Shown: positions 35,809 through 44,903 of the stretch, piece by piece
Layout of the letters: each line of letters opens with the position of its first letter
Numbering within the stretch: the stretch's first letter is position 1
NCBI RefSeq assembly: GCF_010668805.1
Contig: NZ_WUFT01000020.1
Coordinates: forward strand, 1 to 64,000
Direction: 5' to 3'
Origin: Rhizobium phaseoli
GTDB lineage: Bacteria > Pseudomonadota > Alphaproteobacteria > Rhizobiales > Rhizobiaceae
Length of the DNA stretch: 64,000 nt
The notes under the pieces: generated by a model
What the model saw: the letters and a program-made list of their open reading frames with translations, nothing else
What the model was told of the DNA's origin: nothing
The model's database searches: none
Made by a program: the position numbers and the translations under genes

Positions 35809-37107
35809 ATGAAGAGCGCCACCGTCAGTGCATTCGCGCTGAGCACAATGTTATTTTCAGCATCCGTTTCATTTGCCCAGGAACTCGCTACCAAGGACAG
35901 GATCGGCCTTGCCGATGCGCCAAAATCTCTCGTCGTCCGTCTGACGAACGACAGTCCGAACAATGCGGATCCGGCGATCGCCGAGGGCTATCAGAAGCTC
36001 TTCGTCGATTTCATCAAGAAGCATCCCGACTGGAAACTGCAGATGCAGTTCATGTCGTCTGATATCGGCACAGAACAGGCCAAGATGCTGGAGCAGGCCA
36101 AGGCCGGCAATGCGCCAGATTGCGCCGCCGTCGATTCCTTCGTGCTTTCACAGTTCATGGTCAATCACGTCCTTGCGGATTTCACACCCTACTTCTCGAA
36201 GGAAGAAGTGGACGACCTTTTCCCCTTCATCCGTAGCGGCATCACCGACAAAGACCAGACGGTCCGGGCATGGTGGTGGGACACGGACCTTCGGGTGCTC
36301 TATCGCAACAAGTCGATCGTCGCGGATGCGCCGCAGACCTGGGACGACCTGAAGAAGGCCGCGCTCGCCTCCACCAAGGAAGGCATGGAAGGCGTGCTCT
36401 TCAACGGCGGGCGCTGGGAAGGAACGACGTTCGACTGGCTCGCAAATTATTGGGCGCTCGGCGGCAAGCTCGTCGACGACTCCGGCAAGCCGATCTTCGG
36501 CGAAGGCGAGAACAAGGAGAAATTCCTCAAGGCGCTGAATTACTTCAAGGATCTCGTCGATTCCGGCGCAGCACCCAACCGCGTCAGCACCATCGCCAAT
36601 TACGACGACATGAATGCGGCCGCCGCCGCGGCGACGACGGCGCTCTTCATCGGCGGCAACTGGCAATATGCGCAGTTGAAGACCACGCTCGACGAGGCCG
36701 AGTTCAAAAACTGGACATTCTCGCCAATCCCCGGTCCCAGTGCCGATCAGCGCTCGACCGGCACCGGCGGCTGGACGATTGCCTCGTTCAGCAAGGACAA
36801 GGACAAGGTCGAGATGTGCGCCAACCTCGCACGCGAGGTCTATATGGGGCCGGCAAACGCGCTGCAGCAGCAGCTGCCGACCCGCAAATCGCTCTTCGAC
36901 AAATATGAGGTGTTTTCCACCGAGGCCAACAAGACCTTCGCCGCGGCTCTGGTCGACGGACAGGCACGCCCCGGTGTGCCGATCTATCCCGAGATCTCCA
37001 ACCAGATCCAGATCATGATGGGCGACGTTCTCTCCGGCACCAAAAAGCCGGAGGACGCTTTGAATGCCGCATTCAACGCGGCAATGGAGGCTTACAAGCG
37101 CCTCTGA
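35809..37107 (+). CDS. Sugar ABC transporter substrate-binding protein (CUT1)
   Basis: A 432-aa periplasmic binding protein of the family 1 solute-binding (UgpB/MalE) type. It has a clear signal peptide (ATVSAFALSTMLFSASVSFA, then QE). The mature part includes APDCAAVDSFVLSQF, RAWWWDTDLRVLYRN and GGNWQYAQLKTTL. The ATG at 35809 has GGAGGAG upstream. It is followed by two permeases, which is normal for CUT1 systems importing di- or oligosaccharides or polyols. Confidence 0.9.
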   Translation: MKSATVSAFALSTMLFSASVSFAQELATKDRIGLADAPKSLVVRLTNDSPNNADPAIAEGYQKLFVDFIKKHPDWKLQMQFMSSDIGTEQAKMLEQAKAGNAPDCAAVDSFVLSQFMVNHVLADFTPYFSKEEVDDLFPFIRSGITDKDQTVRAWWWDTDLRVLYRNKSIVADAPQTWDDLKKAALASTKEGMEGVLFNGGRWEGTTFDWLANYWALGGKLVDDSGKPIFGEGENKEKFLKALNYFKDLVDSGAAPNRVSTIANYDDMNAAAAAATTALFIGGNWQYAQLKTTLDEAEFKNWTFSPIPGPSADQRSTGTGGWTIASFSKDKDKVEMCANLAREVYMGPANALQQQLPTRKSLFDKYEVFSTEANKTFAAALVDGQARPGVPIYPEISNQIQIMMGDVLSGTKKPEDALNAAFNAAMEAYKRL

Positions 37108-37125
37108 TGCTGCGGTGCCCGGCCG

Positions 37126-37262
37126 GCCCCTCATCCGGCTGCCGCCCACCTTCTCCCCACCTGCGGGGAGAAGGGATATGCCGCACCGGCTTCGTTAACC
37201 TCGACGCTGCGTTTGGCACGTCCCCTCGCCCCGTGAGCGGGGAGAGGGTTAGGGTGAGGGGC
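37126..37262. repeat. Rhizobial intergenic mosaic element (RIME-like)
   Basis: Between the binding-protein and permease genes lies a palindromic repeat made of two hairpins: CTTCTCCCC...GGGGAGAAG (37150-37173) and a CCCCG/CGGGG one near 37230. They are enclosed by outer arms CCCCTCATCC and AGGGTGAGGGG. This layout and wording match RIME elements found in many rhizobial intergenic regions. It could cap the binding-protein mRNA and raise its level over the permeases. Confidence 0.75.
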
Positions 37263-37362
37263 AGCCAGTTGTGCTTAATGCCAGCTACCTCCAACGCTTC
37301 AGACAACGACGGCGCCTGTCCGCAGGCGCCGACGACAGTGCCAAACCCGGACAGAGAAGCCA

Positions 37363-38292
37363 ATGAGCCCCATTGCAATCGAGGCTGACAGCCCGCCTCA
37401 AAGCAGAACGTTCATGCGCCGTTTCGCCGGTGCGCCCCTGCCCTGGATCATGCCCGTGATCATCGTCATCGGCATTTTCTATCTCTATCCAGTCATCGAC
37501 GTTTTCCGGCTGTCCTTCACCAATGCGACGCTGATCGGCGACAATCAGCAATATACGCTGGGCTCGATCGTCAATGCCTTGAGCTCGCCGCAGCTGCCCG
37601 ACATTTTATGGGCAACGCTGATTTTCGTCGGCGGCAGCGTCATTGGCCAGCAAATTCTGGGCATTGCCGTTGCGGTCGTGGTCATCCGCGGCGAAAAACG
37701 CGGCCTGTTCGGCACCACCATCCTCAGAACGACGGCGCTGATCGCCTGGGTCGTCCCCGGCATTGCCGGCGGCATCATCTGGCAGATGCTGTTTTCCGAA
37801 GCGCCTTACGGTGCGTTAAACAGCATTTTGCGGTTGATGCACATGCCCACCGTCGCCTGGCTTTCCGATCCCGCAATCGCCCCGTGGTCGACGCTGATCT
37901 CCAACATCTGGCGCGGCACGGCCTTTTCGATGGTCGTCATGTATGCGGCGCTGAAGGCGATCGATCCCTCGCTCTACGAAGCCGCCGAGGTCGATGGCGC
38001 AACCGCATCGCAGCAGTTCTTCTTCGTCACCCTGCCGCAGCTGCGCGCGGCGATCCTCGTCAATATGATCCTCATCACCATCCAGACGGTGAATACTTTC
38101 GATGCGATCATCACGCTGACCGGCGGTGGTCCGGGGCGCGCGACCGAGGTCATCTCGCTCTACGTTTTCAACATCGTCTTTAGAAACTACGATCTATCAG
38201 GCGGCAGCGTGCTCTCGGTGCTTATGCTGATCATCAGCCTCGGGCTTGCCTTCGTCTACGCGTCATTCCTGCCGAAGGAGGAAGAGCAATGA
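37363..38292 (+). CDS. Sugar ABC transporter permease (MalF type)
   Basis: A 309-aa inner-membrane permease with six hydrophobic helices. The EAA loop reads YEAAEVDGATASQQFFFVTL. The N-terminus is longer than that of the second permease. It overlaps the next permease by 4 bp (ATGA). Confidence 0.9.
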   Translation: MSPIAIEADSPPQSRTFMRRFAGAPLPWIMPVIIVIGIFYLYPVIDVFRLSFTNATLIGDNQQYTLGSIVNALSSPQLPDILWATLIFVGGSVIGQQILGIAVAVVVIRGEKRGLFGTTILRTTALIAWVVPGIAGGIIWQMLFSEAPYGALNSILRLMHMPTVAWLSDPAIAPWSTLISNIWRGTAFSMVVMYAALKAIDPSLYEAAEVDGATASQQFFFVTLPQLRAAILVNMILITIQTVNTFDAIITLTGGGPGRATEVISLYVFNIVFRNYDLSGGSVLSVLMLIISLGLAFVYASFLPKEEEQ

Positions 38293-39131
38293 GCGGACGG
38301 ACCGGAACGCGGCTCGGCGATGCCTTCAGCTATCTCTTCATGCTGGTGATGTTCATCTTCTTCGCCGGCCCCCTCACCTACCTCCTGTCGATGGCGATGC
38401 GTGACAAGCGCGAAATCTATCGCGGCGCGGCGCGCTATATTCCTCAGAATCCCACCATCGACAATTTCATCACCGTTTTGAACAACAGCTATTTTCCTAT
38501 CTATCTCTGGAATGGTCTCAAGCTTGCGGCCTTGAGCGGCTTCGGCGTGCTGATCGTTGCATTGCCGGCGGCTTACGCCTTTTCCCGCTTTCAATTCCGC
38601 GGCAAGGGCCTGTCGATGATGGGTCTGCTGCTGTTCCAGATGATTTCGCCGCTTGTCATCATGGTGCCGCTCTATCGCTACATGAACCGCCTCGGAATGC
38701 TGGACACCCATTTTGCCGTCGTCATGGTCTATATCGCCCTTGGCGTTCCGCTGGCGACCTGGCTGTTGAAGAGCACGGTCGACGGCATTCCGCGCAGCCT
38801 CGACGAGGCCGCCATGATCGACGGCTGCAACAGGTTTTCGGTCTTCTGGCGTATTGTTCTGCCCTTGTCGGCGCCGGGCATCGCCTCGGTCTTCATCATC
38901 ACGGTGATTGCCGGCTGGTCGCAATTCCTGGTGCCTTTCCTGTTGCTCACCAAAAATGACCTGATGCCGATCGGCGTCGGAATCTTTAACTTCCGTGGCA
39001 TGCAGACCGACTCGTCCATCCAGCTTCTCGCTGCCGCCTGCCTGATCTCGGTCGTTCCCGCGATCGTCGCCTTCCTGTCGCTCCAGAGGCTGATCCTCGG
39101 CGCAATGACCAGCGGCGCGGTGAAGGGATGA
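38289..39131 (+). CDS. Sugar ABC transporter permease (MalG type)
   Basis: A 280-aa partner permease with six hydrophobic helices and the EAA loop LDEAAMIDGCNRFSVFWRIV, which contacts the ATPase. It is translated together with the first permease. The ATPase gene lies 2.2 kb downstream, after a ROK regulator and an isomerase. Confidence 0.9.
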   Translation: MSGRTGTRLGDAFSYLFMLVMFIFFAGPLTYLLSMAMRDKREIYRGAARYIPQNPTIDNFITVLNNSYFPIYLWNGLKLAALSGFGVLIVALPAAYAFSRFQFRGKGLSMMGLLLFQMISPLVIMVPLYRYMNRLGMLDTHFAVVMVYIALGVPLATWLLKSTVDGIPRSLDEAAMIDGCNRFSVFWRIVLPLSAPGIASVFIITVIAGWSQFLVPFLLLTKNDLMPIGVGIFNFRGMQTDSSIQLLAAACLISVVPAIVAFLSLQRLILGAMTSGAVKG

Positions 39132-39171
39132 GGGTCGGTCAATCTCCATACGTGAGGAAGGATTTGACCCC

Positions 39172-40410
39172 ATGAACCAGACGCTCGGCGCCAGGCTTTC
39201 TCCGGATCTGACCGGCGCCAATGTCGAAGATGCAGGCGAGCACAACAGGGCCGTCGTCCTGCGCTGCATCCATCGCCAGGCACCGATTTCACGCGCAGAA
39301 ATCGCTCGGCAGACGGGTTTTACCAAACCGGCAATCGCCCGCATCGTCGATCGCCTGCTGGATGAGGGCCTGATCATGGAAGCCCGCCGGCGACATGGGC
39401 TGAGAGGACAGCCGGCGATCGAACTGGAGATCAATCCGGATGCCTGTTTTGCGATCGGCATCAATATCGATCGCGATCATCTGACGGTCCTGGCCGTCGA
39501 TGCCGTCGGCAATGTCCGTGCCCGGGTGCATCATGAAAAACGCTTCATCCTGCCGGCGGAATTCCTGCAGCTGACATCAGATGCGATATCGCATTTCCAG
39601 CGCAGCCGGCTGATCGACGACGCGCGCCTGGCCGGCATCGGTCTGGCGATGCCGGATTGGCTTGGGGAAATTTCGCTCCTCGGCAAGCCCAAGGCCTATC
39701 AGGAATGGACGGCATTCGATGTGCGCGCGGCACTGGAAAACCTGACACAGCATCCTGTCTTCATCGAAAATGAAGCCAATGCCGCAGCCCTTGCCGAACT
39801 CGATTATGGACTGGGTGCCGAAAGCAGCAGCTTCTTTTACATCGCCATCAATGCCTGCCCCGGCGGAGGTCTTGTGCTTGACGGTAACGGTCATCGCGGC
39901 GCCATGGGCCTCAGCGGCGAGATTGGCTGGCTTCCAATTGCCGACGGCAGGGACGAAAAGAGCCATAAGGTCCAGCTTCTCGGCGAGATATTCTCGCTGT
40001 TTTCCCTTTACGATTTTCTTGCGCGGCACGCCGTCGAAGTGAGTGTTCCGCACGATCTCCTGACCCTGGATGCGCATGGCAGGCGCCTGGTTTCGCAGTG
40101 GCTGAAGGAAATGAGCGCGCACCTGGCCGTCGCCGTCAAGCATATCGGCATGATCGTCGATCCCGACGCCGTCCTCGTCGGCGGCAGGCTGCCGATCCGC
40201 ATCGTCGACGAGTTGCTGCGTTATGTGCACGAGCATCTCGACCCCGAGGACATGAATCTGCCCTCGCTTCATCGCGCCTCGCTCGGCGAGGACGCTTCGG
40301 CGATGGGGGCGGCGGCCATGCCGATGGCGGCAGCGCTGATGCTCGCATCGGCTGACGCGGCTCAACGCACACGGTCGCCGCTCAAAAACATGGATCGCCT
40401 GAACAGCTGA
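39172..40410 (+). CDS. Second ROK-family transcriptional regulator
   Basis: A 412-aa ROK regulator. The N-terminal helix-turn-helix reads APISRAEIARQTGFTKPAI. The ROK domain has FIENEANAAALAELDYG, ACPGGGLVLDGNGHRGAMG and LSGEIGWLP. It lacks the cysteine zinc motif of ROK kinases. Its place inside the transporter operon suggests feedback control by the imported sugar. Confidence 0.87.
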   Translation: MNQTLGARLSPDLTGANVEDAGEHNRAVVLRCIHRQAPISRAEIARQTGFTKPAIARIVDRLLDEGLIMEARRRHGLRGQPAIELEINPDACFAIGINIDRDHLTVLAVDAVGNVRARVHHEKRFILPAEFLQLTSDAISHFQRSRLIDDARLAGIGLAMPDWLGEISLLGKPKAYQEWTAFDVRAALENLTQHPVFIENEANAAALAELDYGLGAESSSFFYIAINACPGGGLVLDGNGHRGAMGLSGEIGWLPIADGRDEKSHKVQLLGEIFSLFSLYDFLARHAVEVSVPHDLLTLDAHGRRLVSQWLKEMSAHLAVAVKHIGMIVDPDAVLVGGRLPIRIVDELLRYVHEHLDPEDMNLPSLHRASLGEDASAMGAAAMPMAAALMLASADAAQRTRSPLKNMDRLNS

Positions 40411-40458
40411 AAACGGCCGGTACGGCCCCAGGGATTTGGTGAAGATGGGAGGATTTTG

Positions 40459-41313
40459 GTGAAGATCGGCTTTTACACCTCGACATTCAATGATCGCCCG
40501 CTTGAAGAAGTGGTGGATTTCGCCGCATCGGCGGGGTTCGACGCCATCGAAATCGATGTCGGCGGCCATATCAAAACGCCAGATCGGGTAGAGGCCGCCG
40601 TCACGCTTGCCCGCAGCCGCGGCCTTTCCGTCTCCTCGATCACCTATTTCGGCAATCAGCTCGACGCCGACCGCGACAAACGCCGCGAGCTTCGGACGAA
40701 AACCGCCGATTTTGCCAAGGCAATCGGTGAGGCCGGCGTTCCGATCTTCGTGATTTTTCCCGGCCGCGACGACAGCGCCAGCGAAGACGCCAATTATGAC
40801 GACTTCGCCGAATTCGCAATCAAGCTGATCGCAGAGACGCAATCCTCCGGCCTGACCTTCGCGATCGAAAACTGGCCGGGGCCTAGGGATAATTTCATCG
40901 GTACGACGCCGAGAGGATGGCAGGAGCTTTTTCGACGGATCACGGATCCTCGCTTCGGCTTGGAATTCGATCCCTCGCATCTCCTCCGCATCGGCGTCGA
41001 TCCCTATCAGGCGATGGAAGCGGTGAAGGATCGCATCGCCATCCTGCACGCTAAGGATACGGCGATCGATAAAGATGTGCTAGAGGCTGTGGGATATCAC
41101 GGCAAGGGCTGGTGGCAATACAAGCTGCCGGGGCTCGGCCTCATCGACTGGCCGCGGTTTCTCCGCCAGGCGCGTGGGGCCGGTTTCGACGGCACGCTGT
41201 CGATCGAGCACGAGGACGCCGCCTATGGCTGGCCCGGCAAGGATCTGTCGGCGCGTAAGGAAGGCGAGCGTCTCGGCCTCGATTATCTCAAAAATGTCTT
41301 GAGCAGGCTTTGA
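40459..41313 (+). CDS. Sugar isomerase/epimerase, TIM-barrel (xylose isomerase-like)
   Basis: A 284-aa AP-endonuclease-2-like TIM-barrel protein. Likely metal ligands lie in TFAIENWPGP, GLEFDPSHL, ILHAKD and LSIEHED. The GTG at 40459 has GGAGG 6 nt upstream. The family covers inosose dehydratase-like enzymes, tagatose/allulose epimerases and the isomerases of 3-keto-glycoside breakdown. With the Gfo/Idh enzyme it probably processes the sugar brought in by this transporter. Confidence 0.85.
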   Translation: MKIGFYTSTFNDRPLEEVVDFAASAGFDAIEIDVGGHIKTPDRVEAAVTLARSRGLSVSSITYFGNQLDADRDKRRELRTKTADFAKAIGEAGVPIFVIFPGRDDSASEDANYDDFAEFAIKLIAETQSSGLTFAIENWPGPRDNFIGTTPRGWQELFRRITDPRFGLEFDPSHLLRIGVDPYQAMEAVKDRIAILHAKDTAIDKDVLEAVGYHGKGWWQYKLPGLGLIDWPRFLRQARGAGFDGTLSIEHEDAAYGWPGKDLSARKEGERLGLDYLKNVLSRL

Positions 41314-41335
41314 TAGCGATTTCAGGAGGAATCTT

Positions 41336-42397
41336 ATGGCCCATGTTTCGGTCAACAATGCGCGCAAGGATTACGGCGCTTTCAAAGCCATCAAAGGCGT
41401 ATCGGTCGACATCGGCGACGGCGAGTTCGTCGTTCTGGTCGGCCCCTCGGGCTGTGGGAAATCCACATTGCTCAGGATGATCGCCGGCCTGGAAGGCATC
41501 ACCTCGGGACAGATCCAGATCGGCAGGCATATCGTCAACGAGCTTGCGCCCAAGGATCGGGACATCGCCATGGTGTTTCAGAATTACGCGCTCTACCCGC
41601 ACATGACCGTTGCAAAGAATATGGGTTTTTCGCTGCGGCTGAAACGAATGCCGAAGACGGAGATCGATCAGCGGGTCGGCAATGCCGCCAAGATCCTCGG
41701 CCTGGAAAGTCTTCTGGAAAGATATCCGAAACAACTGTCGGGCGGCCAGAGGCAGCGCGTCGCCATGGGCCGGGCGATCGTGCGCGACCCGGCCGTATTC
41801 CTCTTCGACGAGCCCCTGTCGAACCTCGACGCCAAGCTCAGGGTACAGATGCGCTCCGAGATCAAGGAACTGCATCAACGGCTGCAGACGACCACCATCT
41901 ACGTCACCCACGACCAGATCGAAGCCATGACCATGGCCGACAAGATCGTCGTGATGAAGGACGGGGTGATCGAACAGTCGGGCTCACCGCTGGAATTGTA
42001 CGACCGCCCCAACAACCTTTTCGTTGCCGGTTTTATCGGCTCACCCGCGATGAATTTCATCAACGGCAACATGACGCAAGACGGTTTCCGAACCGCCGAT
42101 GGCCTGCTGCTTCCAAGCGAGCGCCGCCCGAATGATGCCGTAACCTATGGCATCCGTCCCGAGCATATTCTGCTGGATCCCAACGGCATCGAGGTGACGA
42201 CCGTCGTCGTCGAGCCCACGGGTTCGGAAACACTGGTGATCGTCCGGCTGGGAACGCAGACACTCACCTGCGTCTTTCGGGAGCGGATCAGGGCGGCCCC
42301 TGGCGAGGTGCTGAGGATTGCTCCGATCCACGATGCCGTTCACCTCTTTGCCGCCGATGAGCAGCGGGTCACATCAGGCGAAACTCCGCTGAATTAA
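41336..42397 (+). CDS. Sugar ABC transporter ATP-binding protein (UgpC/MalK type)
   Basis: A 353-aa ATPase. Walker A is GPSGCGKSTLL, the Q-loop VFQNYALYPHMTV, the signature LSGGQRQRVAMGRAI, Walker B VFLFDEPLSNLDAKLR and the switch histidine YVTHDQIEAMTMA. The C-terminal TOBE-type regulatory domain is present from about residue 240. It completes the CUT1 transporter and ends the operon. Confidence 0.93.
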   Translation: MAHVSVNNARKDYGAFKAIKGVSVDIGDGEFVVLVGPSGCGKSTLLRMIAGLEGITSGQIQIGRHIVNELAPKDRDIAMVFQNYALYPHMTVAKNMGFSLRLKRMPKTEIDQRVGNAAKILGLESLLERYPKQLSGGQRQRVAMGRAIVRDPAVFLFDEPLSNLDAKLRVQMRSEIKELHQRLQTTTIYVTHDQIEAMTMADKIVVMKDGVIEQSGSPLELYDRPNNLFVAGFIGSPAMNFINGNMTQDGFRTADGLLLPSERRPNDAVTYGIRPEHILLDPNGIEVTTVVVEPTGSETLVIVRLGTQTLTCVFRERIRAAPGEVLRIAPIHDAVHLFAADEQRVTSGETPLN

Positions 42398-42431
42398 GCC
42401 GGCCGATTGCCCCTCCCCTTCGGCCGGGCGA

Positions 42432-42462
42432 GGCCGGGGGCGCGTTTTCCGCGCCCCCGGCC
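42432..42462. terminator. GC-rich 13-bp-stem hairpin after transporter operon
   Basis: GGCCGGGGGCGCG (42432-42444) pairs perfectly with 42450-42462 around a TTTTC loop. It sits 35 bp after the ATPase stop and before the repABC leader. It lacks a clear U-tract, so it may mark an mRNA end or insulate the replication region. Confidence 0.6.
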
Positions 42463-42526
42463 CCGAAGCTTTCACTCTCTCCCGATATTCATGCTGCATC
42501 GGCCAAGTATCTGGACGAGCACCGAA

Positions 42527-42624
42527 AAGGTTAATATGCGTTAACCTTAAAATTCTTGGCCGGCATCGGAGAATCGCGGATAATAACGGTTAAGGGGGCT
42601 TTTGATCCCGAAAATCGTTATCCG
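42527..42624 (+). promoter_or_regulatory. repABC leader with two inverted repeats
   Basis: Upstream of repA lies AAGGTTAA-TATGCG-TTAACCTT (42527-42548), a perfect 8-bp inverted repeat. A spaced pair CGGATAATAACG (42577-42588) and CGTTATCCG (42616-42624) follows. RepA proteins of this family repress their own operon from sites in this position, and RepB-binding parS sites can also lie here. Which protein binds which repeat is inference. Confidence 0.55.
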
Positions 42625-42638
42625 AAAGATTGCTGCCG

Positions 42639-43847
42639 ATGAACGCTAATTTGACCGCCTTGAACAAGGCGCCGTTGCATTTCGAGGATCAGATTCTCGA
42701 ACAGGGCGACGTGATTTCAAAGAAGCTGCATCTGCTCAGCGTGCAGCGCTTTCCACCCAACGCGCAGAAGACGTTGCGCAGCTTCTCCCTGGCAGAGGTG
42801 GCGAGTTATGTCGGCGCCTCGCAAAGCACGCTGAAGAAGCTGCATCTCGAAGGCAAAGGCCCCTGCCCGCAGACGTCGCCTTCCGGGCGCCGTTCTTACA
42901 CAGCCGAGCAGATGCTGGAACTGAGGCGATATCTCGATGTCCATGGCCGCTCCGAAAGCCGGATGTATGTTCCCCATCGCCGCGGTCATGAGAAGCTGCA
43001 GGTGTTGGCCGTCGTCAATTTCAAAGGCGGCTCCGGCAAGACGACGACATCAGCCCATCTTGCCCAGCATCTGGCGCTGACCGGCCACCGCGTGCTGGCC
43101 GTCGATCTCGATCCGCAGGCATCGCTCTCCTCCCTGCACGGTTTTCAGCCGGAATTCGACCAGGCCTCGTCGATCTACGAAGCGATCCGCTACGACGGCG
43201 AGAAGAAGCCACTCGCAGACATCATCCAGAGGACGAATTTTCCCGGCCTCGATATCGTTCCTGCCAATCTCGACCTGCAGGAATACGAATACGACACGCC
43301 GCTCGCCATGGCCGACAAATCGACCAATGACGGCAAGACCTTCTTCACCCGTATTTCGCGCGCGCTTGCCGAAGTCGATGACCGTTACGATGTCGTCGTC
43401 ATCGATTGCCCGCCGCAGCTCGGCTACCTCACGCTGACGGCGCTGACGGCGGCGACCAGCGTGCTGATCACCATCCATCCGCAGATGCTCGACGTCATGT
43501 CGATGGGCCAGTTCCTGCTGATGCTGGGCGGTATCCTGAAGCCGATCCGCGCCGCCGGTGCAGAAGTGAACCTCTCCTGGTACCGCTATCTGATCACCCG
43601 CTACGAGCCGACCGACGTGCCGCAGGCGCAGATGGTCGGCTTCATGTCGACGATGTTCCACGAGTTCATGCTCCGAAATCAGATGGTCAAGTCGACGGCG
43701 ATCTCGGATGCCGGGATCACCAAGCAGACGCTCTACGAGGTGGAGCGTTCGTCGATGAACCGGGGAACCTATGATCGGGCGCTGGAGGCGATGGGCTCGG
43801 TCAACGCAGAGATTGCCGATCTCATTCACCAGGCATGGGGACGATGA
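42639..43847 (+). CDS. repA: Plasmid partition ATPase RepA
   Basis: A 402-aa ParA-type ATPase of the repABC family. The N-terminal helix-turn-helix region reads FSLAEVASYVGASQSTLKKL. The deviant Walker A at about residue 128 is FKGGSGKTTT, followed by VLAVDLDPQASLSSLHG and VVVIDCPPQLGYLTL. The protein moves plasmid copies apart together with RepB and parS, and represses the operon with ADP bound. I chose the ATG at 42639; a TTG at 42630 is also open. No repD-sized gene lies between repA and repB. Confidence 0.95.
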   Translation: MNANLTALNKAPLHFEDQILEQGDVISKKLHLLSVQRFPPNAQKTLRSFSLAEVASYVGASQSTLKKLHLEGKGPCPQTSPSGRRSYTAEQMLELRRYLDVHGRSESRMYVPHRRGHEKLQVLAVVNFKGGSGKTTTSAHLAQHLALTGHRVLAVDLDPQASLSSLHGFQPEFDQASSIYEAIRYDGEKKPLADIIQRTNFPGLDIVPANLDLQEYEYDTPLAMADKSTNDGKTFFTRISRALAEVDDRYDVVVIDCPPQLGYLTLTALTAATSVLITIHPQMLDVMSMGQFLLMLGGILKPIRAAGAEVNLSWYRYLITRYEPTDVPQAQMVGFMSTMFHEFMLRNQMVKSTAISDAGITKQTLYEVERSSMNRGTYDRALEAMGSVNAEIADLIHQAWGR

Positions 43848-43849
43848 AC

Positions 43850-43898
43850 TTGTCGGCTGACAAATTCATCGTTTCCTTGAACCGAATCAATTAATTGA
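43850..43898. promoter_or_regulatory. Candidate parS palindromes between repA and repB
   Basis: TTGTC-GGCT-GACAA (43850-43863) is an inverted repeat centred on GC. It is close in layout to the repABC parS consensus GTTNNNNGCNNNNAAC. TCAATTAATTGA (43887-43898) is a perfect 12-bp palindrome 23 bp further on. In some repABC plasmids parS lies between repA and repB. Binding by RepB is inferred. Confidence 0.45.
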
Positions 43899-43916
43899 CC
43901 GCAATCGGAGGACGTG

Positions 43917-44894
43917 ATGGCACGAAAGAATCTTCTGGAAGGACTGGCCGACATGTCTGACGAGGGCGCAGGCGCGCCGAACTATCCGATGCGCGGGGCA
44001 GGCCGGTCGCTTGTCCGCTCGCTGGATGAACTGGCCAAGCAGGCCGAAAAGTTCCTGGAAGGCGAGGCGGTCGTCAATCTCGACCCGGAGGTCGTCGAGG
44101 TCTCCTTCGTCAAGGATCGCCTGTCCGAAGACGACGAGGAATTCCGCGCGCTGGTCGAAGCGATCCGCGCCCGCGGCCAGGATACGCCGATCCTGGTGCG
44201 TCCCCACGGCAAGATCGACGGACGCTATCAGGTGGTCTTCGGTCATCGGCGCTTGCGCGCGGCCCGCGAACTCGGCCGCAATGTCAGGGCGGTCGTCAAG
44301 GCGATCGATGACCGGACCCATGTCATTGCCCAGGGGCAGGAAAATTCGGCCCGGGCCGATCTTACCTTCATCGAACGCGCCCTCTTTGCCAGCCGGCTGG
44401 AGGAGCTTGGCTACGACAGGGAGGTCATCTCGACCGCACTCGCCACCAATGCAGCTTCGATCTCGAAGATGATTTCGGTGATGGATCGCATCTCGCCGGA
44501 GGCCGTCCAGGCGATCGGCGCAGCGCCCGGCATCGGCCGTGAGCGTTGGGTGGAGCTTTCGCTGCTCGCCGGCAAGGCATCCAACGCGGCAGATATCGCC
44601 AGGATCCTGGAAGACGACGACTTTCTTGGATTGCCCTCCGACAAACGTTTCGAAGCGCTCTACTCGGCGCTGAACAAAAGCGGCCGGCCGGTGAAGAAAA
44701 CCCAAGCCGCGATAGGCAAGGTCAATTGGCAGCCGCGCGACAAGGCAGTTCAGGCGGAAATGAAGAATGACGGCAAGGCATTTTCGCTTTCGATGAAAGC
44801 CAGAAATGCCGGCCGCTTCGGAAAATTTCTCTCCAGCAGGCTGGATGCGCTCTATGAGCAATTCCTCGCCGAGGAGAGCAATCAAGGAGACTGA
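43917..44894 (+). CDS. repB: Plasmid partition protein RepB
   Basis: A 325-aa ParB-type DNA-binding protein. The ParB/Srx-like domain has ILVRPHGKIDGRYQVVFGHR, then RAVVKAIDD and QGQENSARADLTFIERALFA. The helix-turn-helix region is ISTALATNAASISKMISVMD. The ATG at 43917 has GGAGG 5 nt upstream. It binds parS and cooperates with RepA. Confidence 0.95.
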   Translation: MARKNLLEGLADMSDEGAGAPNYPMRGAGRSLVRSLDELAKQAEKFLEGEAVVNLDPEVVEVSFVKDRLSEDDEEFRALVEAIRARGQDTPILVRPHGKIDGRYQVVFGHRRLRAARELGRNVRAVVKAIDDRTHVIAQGQENSARADLTFIERALFASRLEELGYDREVISTALATNAASISKMISVMDRISPEAVQAIGAAPGIGRERWVELSLLAGKASNAADIARILEDDDFLGLPSDKRFEALYSALNKSGRPVKKTQAAIGKVNWQPRDKAVQAEMKNDGKAFSLSMKARNAGRFGKFLSSRLDALYEQFLAEESNQGD

Positions 44895-44903
44895 AACCGC
44901 AAA

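Noticed and set aside
38256..39464. Histidine/glutamine-rich 402-codon frame on the minus strand
   Set aside because: It is the reverse of the second permease and the ROK start; its composition is an artefact of reading membrane codons backwards.
39577..41049. Open frame of 490 codons on the minus strand
   Set aside because: It spans two well-supported genes (ROK regulator and isomerase) in reverse and has no family features.
43848..43916. repD-like small gene between repA and repB
   Set aside because: The gap is only 69 bp and has no start with a suitable frame; it holds palindromes instead.
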